A DNA stretch of 64,000 nt from Sporohalobacter salinus (GCF_016908635.1 NZ_JAFBEG010000001.1:1-64000); one strand, 5' to 3'. Shown: positions 52,639 through 62,004, counted from the stretch's first letter. Notes: generated from the sequence alone by a model not told the origin. A program made the numbers and translations.

Positions 52639-54645
52639 ATGAATTTGCCTAATAAAAGGAGTGGAAAGATATTAAGGATTTTATTAAATAAAGAAGAGCC
52701 TATAATTATTAAGGAGATAGCTAAAGAGTTTGATGTTTCTGCTCGAACAGTCAGAAGTGATTTAAAAAAACTTGAAGAGTGGTTAGAGTTAAGAAATATT
52801 AATTTAGTAAAGAAGCCAAGAGTAGGAGTTTGGATGGAAAGTAATGAGGCTCAAAAAGCAGCGTTAGAAAAAGAATTATTTAGAGTACAAGAAAATAATG
52901 ATTCTTTATTTCCATTTAGAAGGCAAAGATGTATTTTAAAGTGCTTACTAAAGACTGATGAAAGTTATACTATGAAATCTTTAGCTGAAAAATTATATGT
53001 AAGTCGAGCCACTATATATAAAGATTTTAAAAAAATTGAAGAATGGTTATCTAAATATAATTTAGAGTTAAATAAAAAGAGAAATTGTGGAACTGAAATT
53101 AAGGGCGACGAAAAAAATTGGCGTAAAGCAGTAGCAGATTTATTAGTTGAGCTTAAAGACAGTCAAGAGCTAAAAAAGATATTAGAAAAAGAGACTAGTG
53201 TAGAATTAAATAACAGGATCGATAGAAAAATCTATCAACAATTAAGATCATTATTTGGCGATAAGGATTTTCGAAAAATTGAGGAGATTTTAGAGATAAC
53301 TGAGAATGAATTAGGGTTTTTATTTACTGATGAAGCTTTTATTGATCTAGTAATTCATATAGCTATTAGTGTTGAAAGATTAGAAAATGATAAGAATGTC
53401 AAGATGGATAAAAAACAATTGAATAAATTAAGAACTAAGAAAGAATTTGAAGTAGCAGAATATGTTGCCAATAAGTTAGAGAAAAAATTAAAGATAAAAA
53501 TTCCGGAAGAGGAAGTTGGTTATATTTCTCTTTATATTTTAGGAGCTAAATTACAGCAAAATATTCGAACTAAAAGTGTAACTAAGGTTTTAGAAAATAC
53601 TGATTCTAAAATAATTGGAGTGGCTAAAGAGCTTATTAATCTAGCAGCAGAAATATTAGAAGTAGACTTTAAAGATGATAGACGGTTATTAGTGGGATTA
53701 ATATTACATCTAAGACCTGCTATTAATCGTTTGGAGTATGGAATTAGTTTAAGAAATCCATTATTAGATAAAATTAAAGAAAATTATCCTAGTGTTTTTG
53801 GAGCTGCTTGGGCTAGCAGTATAGTATTTGAAAAATATTTAGGGATTAAAGTTAATGAAGAGGAGATAGGTTATATTGCTTTGCACTTAGGAGCAGCTTT
53901 AGAAAGAATAAGTAAAAAAATAAAAGCTATTATTGTTTGTAGAAGCGGGATTGGAACTTCTCAATTAATAGCTAGTAGATTAACTAAAAGATTATCTGGA
54001 ATAGAAATTATTAATATAATGGCAGCTCATAAGTTAAAAAATAAAAAATTAGTAGAAATAGATATTATTATTAGTACAATTCCTTTAAATGATCTAGATA
54101 AACCAGTAGTTCAGGTTAGTCCGTTATTAACTGACAATGACATTAACTTAGTTGAACAAAAGACCAATTATATTTTACAAAATAAAGAAAATCCAAAATC
54201 AGATTTAAAATCGAGCAAAATTAATCGATTATTAGATGAAGACTTAATATTTGTTAACTTGAGAGTTGAGAGTAAAGAAGAGGTTATTAAATTTTTAAGT
54301 TATCAATTATTAAATAAAGGAAGTATAGAAGAGAAATTTGTTGACTCAGTTTTAGAGAGAGAAAAAATAACTTCTACTAGAGTAGGGAATAAAGTATCTA
54401 TTCCTCATGGAAAAGAAGACTATGTTCTAAAGTCTAAAATCGCAATAGCTATTTTGAGAAATTCAATAAAGTGGGAGACTAAGTTTGTAAGTATTGTTTT
54501 TCTGTTAGCACTTAAGAATAAAGATTCTAAAATATTTTTCAATTATTTTCATAGATTTCTAGATAATCAGAAAAAAATAAAAAGATTAAATAGGTCTAAG
54601 ACTAAAGAAGAAGCTAATAAAATTTTGACTCAAATTTTTCAATAA
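52639..54645 (+). CDS. PRD-containing transcription activator with EIIB and EIIA domains (MtlR/ManR type)
   Basis: A 668-residue regulator. It has an HTH_11 (residues 8-62, VSARTVRSDLKKLEE), an Mga-like HTH (about 95-150, VSRATIYKDFKKIEE) and two PRD modules (about 190-410) with phosphorylatable His in VIHIAIS and LHLRPAI/LHLGAAL. An EIIB-like domain with CRSGIGTSQL (about 435) and a C-terminal fructose-type EIIA domain (about 530-668) with SIPHGKEDYV complete it. Phosphate flow through PTS proteins would switch it. It probably activates a mannose/fructose/mannitol system, but only an EIIB gene remains beside it. Confidence 0.9.
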   Translation: MNLPNKRSGKILRILLNKEEPIIIKEIAKEFDVSARTVRSDLKKLEEWLELRNINLVKKPRVGVWMESNEAQKAALEKELFRVQENNDSLFPFRRQRCILKCLLKTDESYTMKSLAEKLYVSRATIYKDFKKIEEWLSKYNLELNKKRNCGTEIKGDEKNWRKAVADLLVELKDSQELKKILEKETSVELNNRIDRKIYQQLRSLFGDKDFRKIEEILEITENELGFLFTDEAFIDLVIHIAISVERLENDKNVKMDKKQLNKLRTKKEFEVAEYVANKLEKKLKIKIPEEEVGYISLYILGAKLQQNIRTKSVTKVLENTDSKIIGVAKELINLAAEILEVDFKDDRRLLVGLILHLRPAINRLEYGISLRNPLLDKIKENYPSVFGAAWASSIVFEKYLGIKVNEEEIGYIALHLGAALERISKKIKAIIVCRSGIGTSQLIASRLTKRLSGIEIINIMAAHKLKNKKLVEIDIIISTIPLNDLDKPVVQVSPLLTDNDINLVEQKTNYILQNKENPKSDLKSSKINRLLDEDLIFVNLRVESKEEVIKFLSYQLLNKGSIEEKFVDSVLEREKITSTRVGNKVSIPHGKEDYVLKSKIAIAILRNSIKWETKFVSIVFLLALKNKDSKIFFNYFHRFLDNQKKIKRLNRSKTKEEANKILTQIFQ

Positions 54646-54669
54646 TAAAATTGATGAGGAGTGAGGATA

Positions 54670-54981
54670 ATGAAGGTAGTTGCAGTAACAGCTTGTCCTA
54701 CTGGAGTGGCTCATACTTATTTAGCAGCTGAATTTTTAGAAAAGAGTGCAGAAAAAAAGGGGGTTGACATTAAAGTAGAAACCCAAGGCTCAGTTGGAAT
54801 AGAAAATGAGATTACTAAAAAAGAAATAAAAGAAGCAGTGGCAGTTATTATAGCCTCAGATATTAATATTTCTAAGCCGGATAGATTTAAAGGTAAGCCT
54901 AGATTAAATCTTAAAGGTCAACAAGTAATTAAACATTCAGATCAGATTATAGATAAAGTAATTCGAACCTTTGGAAAGTAA
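54670..54981 (+). CDS. PTS fructose-type EIIB component (orphan)
   Basis: A 103-residue EIIB of the fructose family. The phosphocysteine lies in AVTACPTGVAHTYLAAE (about residue 8), followed by VETQGSVGIENEIT (about 37) and AVIIASDINI (about 60). It would pass phosphate to an EIIC-bound sugar, yet neither EIIA nor EIIC follows, and the region downstream looks decayed. It may instead signal to the regulator upstream. ATG 54670 was chosen over GTG 54661, which overlaps the RBS. Confidence 0.87.
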   Translation: MKVVAVTACPTGVAHTYLAAEFLEKSAEKKGVDIKVETQGSVGIENEITKKEIKEAVAVIIASDINISKPDRFKGKPRLNLKGQQVIKHSDQIIDKVIRTFGK

Positions 54982-55223
54982 GGAGGATTAATTGTACTAC
55001 TAGTTATAGATAATAGAATTGTTCATATAAAACAAAATGGCATTGAGGAGGTGAGGTAATTATGATTTATACTGGAATGTGATAAGAGGTTTTAGATTAA
55101 TAAGGAAGGAATTGGGTTTGAGTGGCGACTGGTAACGAGTAGATAACTGAGTTAATCTTCAGGATGAGTACTTTAGATATGGATATACTAAAAATAATAT
55201 GATTTTTGAAAGGGGAGAAAATA
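54982..55223 (+). other. Probable gene relics after the EIIB gene
   Basis: Two RBS-like sites (AAGGAGG at about 54980 and GAGGAGGTGAGG at about 55046) are each followed by only a few codons. One frame reads VIDNRIVHIKQNGIEEVR (ending near 55060). Another (about 55118-55220) reads SGDW, stop, RVDN, stop, VNLQDEYFRYGYTKNNM. This looks like worn-out coding sequence, perhaps a lost PTS subunit, but the identity is not recognisable. Confidence 0.35.
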
Positions 55224-56207
55224 ATGAGTGATCAAAAAGTTATGAAGGAAGCAGCAAAGGTTTATGAAGAAAATGAAGAGGAAATGTTAGATAAGCAGAA
55301 TGTAGTTGGAATAGGTACAGGGCATAAAATTGTGAATGATGAAAGTACAGGTGAGCCGTGTGTAACTATTTTTGTATCACAAAAGCTTGATGAAGATTTA
55401 CTTAGTGACAAAGATATTGTACCTAAGGAATTAAGCAAATTTTCAACTGATGTTGTTGAAATAGGCGAAGTTACTGCAGAAGAGCTTAGAGCAGCTGATA
55501 AGCAAGAAGTGGTTGATTATGATACACAGTCTTTAGAGCTACGTAAGCGGCCAGCTATGGGAGGGATGAGTGTAGGACATTATGAGATTACTGCAGGTAC
55601 AATTGGTACTTGCGTTTATGATGCTGATAATTATCCAGGGAAGCCTGACCGGTACTACATTTTAAGTAATAATCATGTATTAGCTAATTCTAATGATGCT
55701 AAGAAAGGAGATCCGATTTTACAGCCTGGTCCTCATGATGGAGGAGAAAAACCTAAGGATGTCATTGCTAAACTATCTCGATATGTACCTATTAAATATA
55801 AAACTGAGAATTCTGCTCCGAAAAATTATGTTGATGCAGCAATAGCTGAAGGTTCCTTTCATGATTTAGATCGTCAGGTATATTGGGTAGGCAATGTAAA
55901 GGGGACTAGAGATGATGTAAAAGTAGATGAAATTGTTCAAAAAACAGGAAGGACAACTAGTTATACAACAGGTAAAGTAATATCTACCGATGCTACAATA
56001 GAAGTTGATTATGGTAGCCATGGGAGTGCTAAATTTGCTAAGCAGATTGTTACTACAAGCATGTCTACTGGCGGAGATTCTGGTAGTCTTGTTTGTGATT
56101 TAGACGAAAATGCAGTAGGCTTACTTTTTGCTGGTTCTTCTAGAAGTACTATTATTAATAAAATTTCGCGTGTTACTAAACTTTTAAATATAAAACTACA
56201 TCCATAA
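55224..56207 (+). CDS. Trypsin-like serine protease with N-terminal VGIG-type domain
   Basis: A 327-residue protein with an intact chymotrypsin-fold triad: His in SNNHVLA (about residue 151), Asp in NYVDAAIA (about 203) and Ser in GGDSGSLV (about 287). The N-terminal 85 residues form a separate small domain with VVGIGTGHK, VTIFVSQK and VPKEL. No signal peptide is seen, so it would act in the cytoplasm or leave by another route. The next gene encodes a free copy of a similar N-terminal domain. ATG 55224 has AAGGGGAG. The TTG at 55206 is rejected. Confidence 0.82.
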   Translation: MSDQKVMKEAAKVYEENEEEMLDKQNVVGIGTGHKIVNDESTGEPCVTIFVSQKLDEDLLSDKDIVPKELSKFSTDVVEIGEVTAEELRAADKQEVVDYDTQSLELRKRPAMGGMSVGHYEITAGTIGTCVYDADNYPGKPDRYYILSNNHVLANSNDAKKGDPILQPGPHDGGEKPKDVIAKLSRYVPIKYKTENSAPKNYVDAAIAEGSFHDLDRQVYWVGNVKGTRDDVKVDEIVQKTGRTTSYTTGKVISTDATIEVDYGSHGSAKFAKQIVTTSMSTGGDSGSLVCDLDENAVGLLFAGSSRSTIINKISRVTKLLNIKLHP

Positions 56208-56226
56208 TTATTAGGAAGGGAATAAG

Positions 56227-56448
56227 ATGAAAGAGAAAATTGAAAGAGTAATTTCCAAACTAAATAATCAATGGTTAGATATCGAAGGCGTAGAAGGTAT
56301 TGGTCAAAGTAAAATTGATAATAAGGATTATATAGTAGTATTTATCAATCAAGAAACTAAGGAAATAGAAAATAATATTCCAAAGAGCTTTGAAGGTATT
56401 CCTATAAGACTATTTAATAGCGGAAAGATAATTGCAGAAGAGGATTAA
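56227..56448 (+). CDS. Small protein resembling the N-terminal domain of the adjacent protease
   Basis: A 73-residue protein of no named family. Its pattern (VEGIGQSKIDN, IVVFINQETKE, IPKSFEGIPIRLF, GKIIAEED) follows, in order, VVGIGTGHK, VTIFVSQKLDE, VPKELSKF and VEIGEVTAEE of the upstream protease. It lies 19 nt downstream with AGGAAGGG. By analogy with stand-alone propeptide-like inhibitors it may chaperone or inhibit the protease; that is inference from visual alignment. Confidence 0.65.
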   Translation: MKEKIERVISKLNNQWLDIEGVEGIGQSKIDNKDYIVVFINQETKEIENNIPKSFEGIPIRLFNSGKIIAEED

Positions 56449-56847
56449 TGTACTTTTACATCAACTAATTTATCGGAGAAATAGAATTTCACACAAAGTT
56501 TCAAAGAATATTCCCCTGTAATTCTTGGCATAAAAGGATTACAGGGGTTATTAGATATAAACATGGTGTTAAAAATGAGAAAGTAATAGGAGGTTGCTGA
56601 ATTGTGTTTGACTTACGGAATAGAGCAAGTACAGAAATAAGACTATTAAATTATAATTTTATTATAAATAATTATTTAGCAGAAGGTAAGTGTTATAGAA
56701 AGTGAGTCTTAGTATGTCAAAATGTTTGTAAGCCTTTGGTGAAGATTAAGACTAAAGTAAATTTAAGATTGTAGTTGTTTTAGGGGAGGAGTGACTATTG
56801 AAAGTTAGTTAAAGTGGAAATTGAAGTTGTTACTGGCGAATATTTTT
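56449..56847 (+). other. Non-coding stretch after the protease pair
   Basis: Holds a terminator hairpin (56513-56552). Two RBS-like sites (AATAGGAGG near 56585; GGGGAGGAG near 56782) lead only into very short ORFs. The rest of the region shows no recognisable feature and probably holds decayed DNA next to the IS relic. Confidence 0.45.
56513..56552 (+). terminator. Terminator of the protease pair
   Basis: CCCCTGTAAT and ATTACAGGGG, a perfect 10-bp stem with a 15-nt loop, followed by TTATTAG. The stem is close in sequence to the terminator at 49795. Confidence 0.72.
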
Positions 56848-57173
56848 GTTTGATCTCCTTTTCTATAAACTATGCCAACTCCTGGTCTTTAGCTATCTTT
56901 ATCTTAACCTCTTTTGTTGTAGCATTATTCTCATACACCTATTGAGCTTTCTTGGCATCATATATCCTCTCTAATCGAGTAGTCTGTATTTAAAAGCTCT
57001 ACTTTGCCTTTCTTTATTTCCCTGCTTATTGTAGTTCTATGTCTACCTAATTCAGCTGCTATTTTAGATATTGATTTCTCTTGAATATTATATGAAATTT
57101 CTATAATTTTTCTGTCTTCTTACTTTAGATGTTTCCCTTTCTTACTTTCTGTGGTATAATTACTTTGACACAT
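56848..57173 (-). pseudogene. Remnant of an IS30-family transposase
   Basis: Read from ATG 57173 on the minus strand: MCQSNYTTESKKGKHLK, stop, EDRKIIEI, then SKIAAELGRHRTTISREIKK. The last part is the helix-turn-helix of IS30-type transposases. Further stop codons and a frameshift (YDAKKAQ, stop, VYENNATTKEV) follow until homology fades near 56848. The DDE catalytic domain is gone. No clear terminal repeats remain. Confidence 0.8.
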
Positions 57174-57424
57174 ATTTGATACCTTCATAAATGTTTTCTT
57201 TGGTCAGTTAACATTATATATGAGGTATTGGTATGTATCATTTTTTTATTTATATTGTGCATTTAATTTTACAATCTACCAATTTAATATAACAGAGGCT
57301 TAGCAATATTTAATAAATGAAAAATTTTAGAAAAATAATTAACAATAGGTTAAATGTAGTTTAAAAAGATGAATAGTAATAATAGATTAGTATTCGGAAG
57401 AATTAGCTTTAAGGGGAGATTGGT

Positions 57425-58117
57425 ATGCCTAATAATTATAATTTAGACAAATATATAGAAGAAATCAGTAATGCTTTTGAAGACATAGCTAATTTAGAAT
57501 ATGCTAAGAAGCAAAAAGAATATATGAAAAATAATTTTGATTTTTTTGGTATCAAAGCTCAACCAAGAAGAAAGGCAACTCGTGAGTTCATGCGAAAAGA
57601 TAACAGGCCAGATTATAAAGACTTAGATGTTGTTATAAAGAAATTATGGCAGATGGATGAAAGGGAATATCAGTACTTTGCAACTGAACTTTTGGAGAAA
57701 TATAAGAAAAAATTTACTAAAGAAATTATTAATTTATTTGAATATATGATAATAAATAAATCTTGGTGGGATACAGTAGATAAAATTGCTAAAAAACTTG
57801 TGGGTAAGTATTTTGAATTGTTCCCTAAAAAAAGAGATGAATATTTACAAAAATGGGTTGAATCAAATAATATTTGGCTTCAAAGAACTGCCTTATTATT
57901 TCAGTTAAGTTATAAAGAAGATACTGATATTGAGTTGTTATTTAGTTTGATTGATGAATTAAAAGACATAGATGAGTTTTTTATTCAAAAAGCTATTGGT
58001 TGGTCGCTTAGGGAATATTCTAAGATTGAGCCTAAAGTAGTTGAGAAGTTCATACAAAATCATAATTTATCTTCTTTAAGTACAAGGGAAGGGATGAAAA
58101 TAATTAAGAAAAATTGA
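57425..58117 (+). CDS. DNA alkylation repair protein, AlkD family
   Basis: A 230-residue HEAT-repeat protein of the AlkC/AlkD type, a DNA glycosylase for N3- and N7-alkylpurines. Recognisable stretches are KNNFDFFGIKAQPRRKATREF (about 35-55, of which FGIKAQPRR is diagnostic), SWWDTVDKIAKK (about 115), QRTALLFQLSYKEDTD (about 155) and the C-terminal FFIQKAIGWSLREYSK (about 185). GGGGAG precedes ATG 57425. It starts a small operon-like pair with the hydrolase 27 nt downstream. Confidence 0.9.
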   Translation: MPNNYNLDKYIEEISNAFEDIANLEYAKKQKEYMKNNFDFFGIKAQPRRKATREFMRKDNRPDYKDLDVVIKKLWQMDEREYQYFATELLEKYKKKFTKEIINLFEYMIINKSWWDTVDKIAKKLVGKYFELFPKKRDEYLQKWVESNNIWLQRTALLFQLSYKEDTDIELLFSLIDELKDIDEFFIQKAIGWSLREYSKIEPKVVEKFIQNHNLSSLSTREGMKIIKKN

Positions 58118-58144
58118 AGTTAGATTTTTTTGGAGGCTACTTTG

Positions 58145-58786
58145 ATGAGGAAAAAAGTAGTTTTAGTACATGGATATAATAAGAATCAAAATGATATGTT
58201 TATTTTAAAAGAAAATTTAACAAAACTGAATTATAATGTAGAATTAGTGGATTTACCTTTGACATTTAAAAAAATTGAATATTGTACTTCAGTTTTTAAA
58301 GAAAGGATAGAGCAAATAATATCTGATATGTGTAAAAATGAAAAAATTAGTCTTGCAGGTCATAGTACAGGAGGATTAATAATAAGACACTTCTTATCTA
58401 ATACAAAATATAAAACTAAAATAGATAGATGTGTTTTAATAGCTACTCCAAATCAAGGAAGCCAATTAGCTAATATAGCTTCAAGACTATCAGATACATT
58501 TATTAATGTTTTTAAAACATTAGATTCATTATCTCCTGATAATCTAAAAAATTTAGAATTAGAAAATTCAAATCCTATTGAAATAGGAGCAATTGCTGGG
58601 AATAGAAGTAATTTGATTTTAGGTAGTTTATTACAAGGAGAAAATGATGGTAGAGTTCAAGTTGATTCTGTAAGATATGAAGGATTAAAGGATTTTATTG
58701 TTATTCCATATGGTCATAAAGAAATTCACTATAAATTTAAAACAGCAAAGTTAGTCGATTCTTTTTTAAGAGATGGTGAATTTTAA
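58145..58786 (+). CDS. Alpha/beta-hydrolase, lipase-like
   Basis: A 213-residue alpha/beta-hydrolase. The oxyanion segment is LVHGYNKNQ (about residue 8), the nucleophile elbow is LAGHSTGGL (about 68), and the His is probably in YGHKEIH near the C-terminus (about 197). ATPNQGSQLA (about 103) is typical of the PGAP1/LipA-like lipases. Substrate unknown. No signal peptide, so intracellular. ATG 58145 is chosen behind TTGGAGG; the TTG at 58130 overlaps that RBS. Confidence 0.8.
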   Translation: MRKKVVLVHGYNKNQNDMFILKENLTKLNYNVELVDLPLTFKKIEYCTSVFKERIEQIISDMCKNEKISLAGHSTGGLIIRHFLSNTKYKTKIDRCVLIATPNQGSQLANIASRLSDTFINVFKTLDSLSPDNLKNLELENSNPIEIGAIAGNRSNLILGSLLQGENDGRVQVDSVRYEGLKDFIVIPYGHKEIHYKFKTAKLVDSFLRDGEF

Positions 58787-58897
58787 ATAAAAGAAGAGTT
58801 ATAAAGATAATACCTAGAAAGTTAGTTTTAATTTATATAAAAAACAGAGTATTCTTTATTAATAGAATAATATATAATTAATATAGGGAGTGACAAA

Positions 58898-59398
58898 ATG
58901 AAGTATATAATTGATAATATGAATTTTGAAGATTGGGAGCAAGTAAAAGAAATTTATCTTGAGGGAATAAAAACGGGAAATGCAACTTTTGAAACCGAAG
59001 TTCCAAGTTGGCAGGAATGGAATAAAGCACATGCTTCAAAATGTCGTTTAGTTGCTAGAAAGAGAAATAAGGTTTTAGGTTGGGCAGCATTAAGTCCAGT
59101 TTCAAATAGGTGTGTTTATTCTGGTATTGGAGAAGTAAGCATTTATGTAAAATCAGAATACAGAGAGGAAGGTATAGGAACTAATTTGTTAAAAAGACTA
59201 ATTGAAACATCAGAAAAAAATGGATTTTGGACATTACAAGCAAGTATTTTTCCAGAGAATAAATCTAGTTTATCATTACATAAGAAGTTCGGTTTTAGAG
59301 AAGTAGGTATTCGAAAGAAGATTGGGAGAATGAAAAAAGGTAATTGGCGAGATGTGATTTTATTAGAAAGAAGAAGTAATAAAATAGGGATAGATTAA
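58898..59398 (+). CDS. GNAT N-acetyltransferase, phosphinothricin/methionine-sulfoximine type
   Basis: A 166-residue GNAT enzyme. FETEVPSWQEW (about residue 30) and LGWAALSPVSNR (about 60) mark the Pat/MddA subgroup, which acetylates glutamine-synthetase inhibitors and related amino acids. The acetyl-CoA loop lies in YREEGIGTNLLKRLI (about 90-105). It stands alone with GGGAG upstream of ATG 58898. Confidence 0.85.
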   Translation: MKYIIDNMNFEDWEQVKEIYLEGIKTGNATFETEVPSWQEWNKAHASKCRLVARKRNKVLGWAALSPVSNRCVYSGIGEVSIYVKSEYREEGIGTNLLKRLIETSEKNGFWTLQASIFPENKSSLSLHKKFGFREVGIRKKIGRMKKGNWRDVILLERRSNKIGID

Positions 59399-59911
59399 GA
59401 CTAATTATTTTTTATTAAAATGCTAGTTGGCTCCAGGAGCTAAGACTTTAACTCTAGGTTCAGATTTAGTGGGTAAGATATGGAAAGAATGGACTCCTAG
59501 CGATAGATGAATAATATAAGCAAAGTTAAATATTGACCATGGGATAGCTTGATTATTGGAGTTATCTCTTTTTTAATGTGTAATAAGAATAATTTTATGT
59601 TTTATTATTAGCTATTCAAAGAGATCGATTATAGAGATATTTAAATGACTGAAGATTTCTGAATTTTCGTATAGATTTAGTTCTCCTTGTTGTTTTAAAA
59701 TTAATTTAACAAACATATCTTACTAAATTTGAAACTTTAAAGAAAAATATAGTTTTTAATAGAAATAACAGGAAAAATAAATTGTTGTATAGAATTGATA
59801 ATATTATAGATGATATCATTATTTAGTTAATATGGATCAATATTAATTTTAAAGATGTTTGTTTACAAATATTGTTAGATATAAAGTTTTAGTTAGGGAG
59901 GATTAACTAAA
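59399..59911 (+). other. Intergenic region before the sigma-54 regulator
   Basis: About 510 bp. One frame from about 59426 reads LAPGAKTLTLGSDLVGK through to SDR-stop at about 59509 and may be the end of a lost gene; I cannot identify it. A weak hairpin followed by six T lies at about 59540-59575. The rest is AT-rich and probably holds the regulator's promoter. Confidence 0.4.
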
Positions 59912-61732
59912 GTGGATATAAATAATAGAATTAAGGAAAGTATTAAAGCTAATAAGCCAGTTATTGGAGTAGCTACAGGTAGCGGATTATCAGCTAAGCA
60001 GGTAGCTGAGGGTGGAGTTGATTTTATTTTAGTATTAAGTGCTGGCAAGTTTAGATCTGCTGGTGTTTCATCTTTGGGTTGTATGTTGCCTTTTGCTAAT
60101 AGCAATGATATTGTTATGGATCTAGGGAAAAAAGAAATATTACCTAGAGTTGATGAAACTCCTGTTATCTTTGGTGCTTTCGCCTCCGATATAACTAGAT
60201 CCCATGATGAATTACTTGAGAATATAATAAAGAGTGGCTTTCATGGAGTTAATAACTTTCCGACTATAGGTTTAGTTGATGGACAGTATAGGAAGGCTTT
60301 GGAACAGAATAATTTAGGGTTTAAAAAAGAAGTTCAATTTATGAAAAAAGCAGTTGATAAAGGATTATTCACTATTGCCTTTGTATTTGATAAAGAACAG
60401 GCTGAAGCAATGGCCAAAGTAAATGTTGATGTAATTTGTGCTCATTTAGGTTGGACTGTCGGAGGAGAGAAAGGAATAAAGGATAAAGAGAAGTTACAAG
60501 ATAGTATCAGACTGACTAAAGAGATATTTTCAGTAGCCGAAGATGTAAATCCAAATATATTTCATATGATTTATGGAGGTGGAAATATAAAGAATCCTAG
60601 AAAAGTTAGTAAGTTTTATAATCAAACTGATACTATTGGCTACATTGGGGGGTCAAGCTTTGAAAGAATACCAGTAGAAGTTAGTATTAAAGAGACAGCT
60701 AAAGGTTTTAAAAACTTTTATAAGCTTAAAGAGGAAAATCAAAGGTTGAAAGAAGAATTAATAAAGAAAAAAGGTTTTGATAAGATTGTTGGTCAAAGTA
60801 AGGCTATGCAGGAAATTTATGATTTGATAGATAAGATTGCTAATAAAAAGGTAAATGTATTAGTAACAGGGGAGAGTGGAACCGGAAAAGAATTAGTTGC
60901 TCGGGCTCTTCATTACAATAGTAATCGATATAATGAACCTTTTGTAAAGATAAACTGTGCTGCTATTCCTGAGAATTTGCTTGAAAGTGAATTTTTTGGT
61001 CATGAAAAAGGTGCATTTACTGGAGCTGATAAACAGAGAATTGGAAAGTTTGAACTGGCAGATGGGGGAACGCTATTTTTAGATGAAATTGGGGAGATAG
61101 ATTTTAACTTGCAGGCTAAGCTTTTAAGAGTTATACAAGAAGAAGAGTTTGAACGGGTAGGGAGTAATAAAACAATTGAAGTAGATGTACGTATTATATC
61201 TGCTACTAATATGGATTTACGTAAAGCTGTAGCCGATGGAAGATTTAGAGAGGATTTATATTATCGTTTAAATGTGATTTCAATTTCAACTCCACCTTTA
61301 CGTAAACGTAAAGAAGATATTCCGTTATTAGTTAATCACTTTTTAGATGAGATAAAAGAGAAATTTGACATTAATATTTTAAAGGTTGACTCAGAGGTAC
61401 TAGATATTTTAATGGAATATGATTGGCCTGGAAATGTGAGAGAGTTAAAACATACAATTGATAGAGCAGCAATTTTATCTGAGGATAATATAATAAAGGC
61501 TGAGAATTTGCCAAATAATTTTCGGGTATATTCCGAAAAATTAAACTCTGCTTCTCAACAGACTAATATTCTCGAAGGACTATATAAGAATGTAGAAATT
61601 GTTGAAAAACAGATAATTCTCGATTCGTTAAAGCGGAATAATTGGAATCGGACAGAAACAGCAAAGGTTTTGGGGATAACTAGAAAGACATTATATAATA
61701 AAATGAAGAAATATAATATTAAAAATGAATAA
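59912..61732 (+). CDS. Sigma-54-dependent activator with PEP-hydrolase-like sensor domain
   Basis: A 606-residue enhancer-binding protein. Residues 1-260 are a TIM-barrel PEP-hydrolase-like domain ([37 protein letters not shown]) used as sensor. A short coiled linker (about 268-285) leads to the AAA+ domain: Walker A GESGTGKE (about 320), the sigma-54 contact loop GAFTGAD (about 366), Walker [12 protein letters not shown] (about 386) and [12 protein letters not shown] Fis-type HTH ([20 protein letters not shown], about 576-595) ends it. The sensor is a clear paralogue of the enzyme encoded at 63242. GTG 59912 follows TTAGGGAGG. It likely drives the -24/-12 promoter at 61946. Confidence 0.92.
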   Translation: MDINNRIKESIKANKPVIGVATGSGLSAKQVAEGGVDFILVLSAGKFRSAGVSSLGCMLPFANSNDIVMDLGKKEILPRVDETPVIFGAFASDITRSHDELLENIIKSGFHGVNNFPTIGLVDGQYRKALEQNNLGFKKEVQFMKKAVDKGLFTIAFVFDKEQAEAMAKVNVDVICAHLGWTVGGEKGIKDKEKLQDSIRLTKEIFSVAEDVNPNIFHMIYGGGNIKNPRKVSKFYNQTDTIGYIGGSSFERIPVEVSIKETAKGFKNFYKLKEENQRLKEELIKKKGFDKIVGQSKAMQEIYDLIDKIANKKVNVLVTGESGTGKELVARALHYNSNRYNEPFVKINCAAIPENLLESEFFGHEKGAFTGADKQRIGKFELADGGTLFLDEIGEIDFNLQAKLLRVIQEEEFERVGSNKTIEVDVRIISATNMDLRKAVADGRFREDLYYRLNVISISTPPLRKRKEDIPLLVNHFLDEIKEKFDINILKVDSEVLDILMEYDWPGNVRELKHTIDRAAILSEDNIIKAENLPNNFRVYSEKLNSASQQTNILEGLYKNVEIVEKQIILDSLKRNNWNRTETAKVLGITRKTLYNKMKKYNIKNE

Positions 61733-61734
61733 TA

Positions 61735-61767
61735 AAATCCTGTCTGAGTAAACAGACAGGATTTTTT
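61735..61767 (+). terminator. Terminator of the sigma-54 regulator
   Basis: AATCCTGTCTG and CAGACAGGATT with a 6-nt loop followed by a T-run, starting three nt after the stop codon. Confidence 0.9.
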
Positions 61768-61816
61768 AGTTATATGGATATTGAGAAATTAATTACTCAA
61801 ACACCTTTAATATTTA

Positions 61817-61850
61817 CTTGAATCACTTCAAGAATGTGAAAATGTTTTCA
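61817..61850. promoter_or_regulatory. Paired inverted repeats, candidate upstream activator sites
   Basis: CTTGAA-TCAC-TTCAAG (61817-61832) and TGAAAA-TG-TTTTCA (61837-61850), both perfect 6-bp dyads. They lie about 100-130 bp before the -24/-12 promoter, the normal place for sigma-54 activator binding. The spacing (centres about 19 bp apart) is near two helical turns. Confidence 0.5.
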
Positions 61851-61945
61851 TGAATTTTACTGATATAATTTAGATTTTTATAATAAATAGCCTAATAGAC
61901 TTCAATAGAGATGAAATTAAAGGGAATTTACAAATAATTAACATG

Positions 61946-61963
61946 TTGGAATAGTTATTGCAT
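61946..61963 (+). promoter_or_regulatory. Sigma-54 (-24/-12) promoter
   Basis: TTGGAATAGTTATTGCAT: GG at -24 and GC at -12 separated by exactly 10 nt, with the flanking TTGG and TTGCAT matching consensus. It lies about 42 nt before ATG 62005 and just after a gene for a sigma-54 activator. Confidence 0.8.
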
Positions 61964-62004
61964 TTTAATTAAAGTAACAACGAAAAATAAAGGGGGGATG
62001 AATA

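Noticed and set aside
55063-55081. MIYTGM followed by UGA as a tiny selenoprotein
   Set aside because: UGA is followed at once by UAA, so no Sec-containing chain could be made. It is more likely a relic.
59426-59509. A real small gene (LAPGAKTLTLGSDLVGK...)
   Set aside because: It follows a TAG directly, has no RBS and only about 27 codons; noted as a possible gene fragment only.
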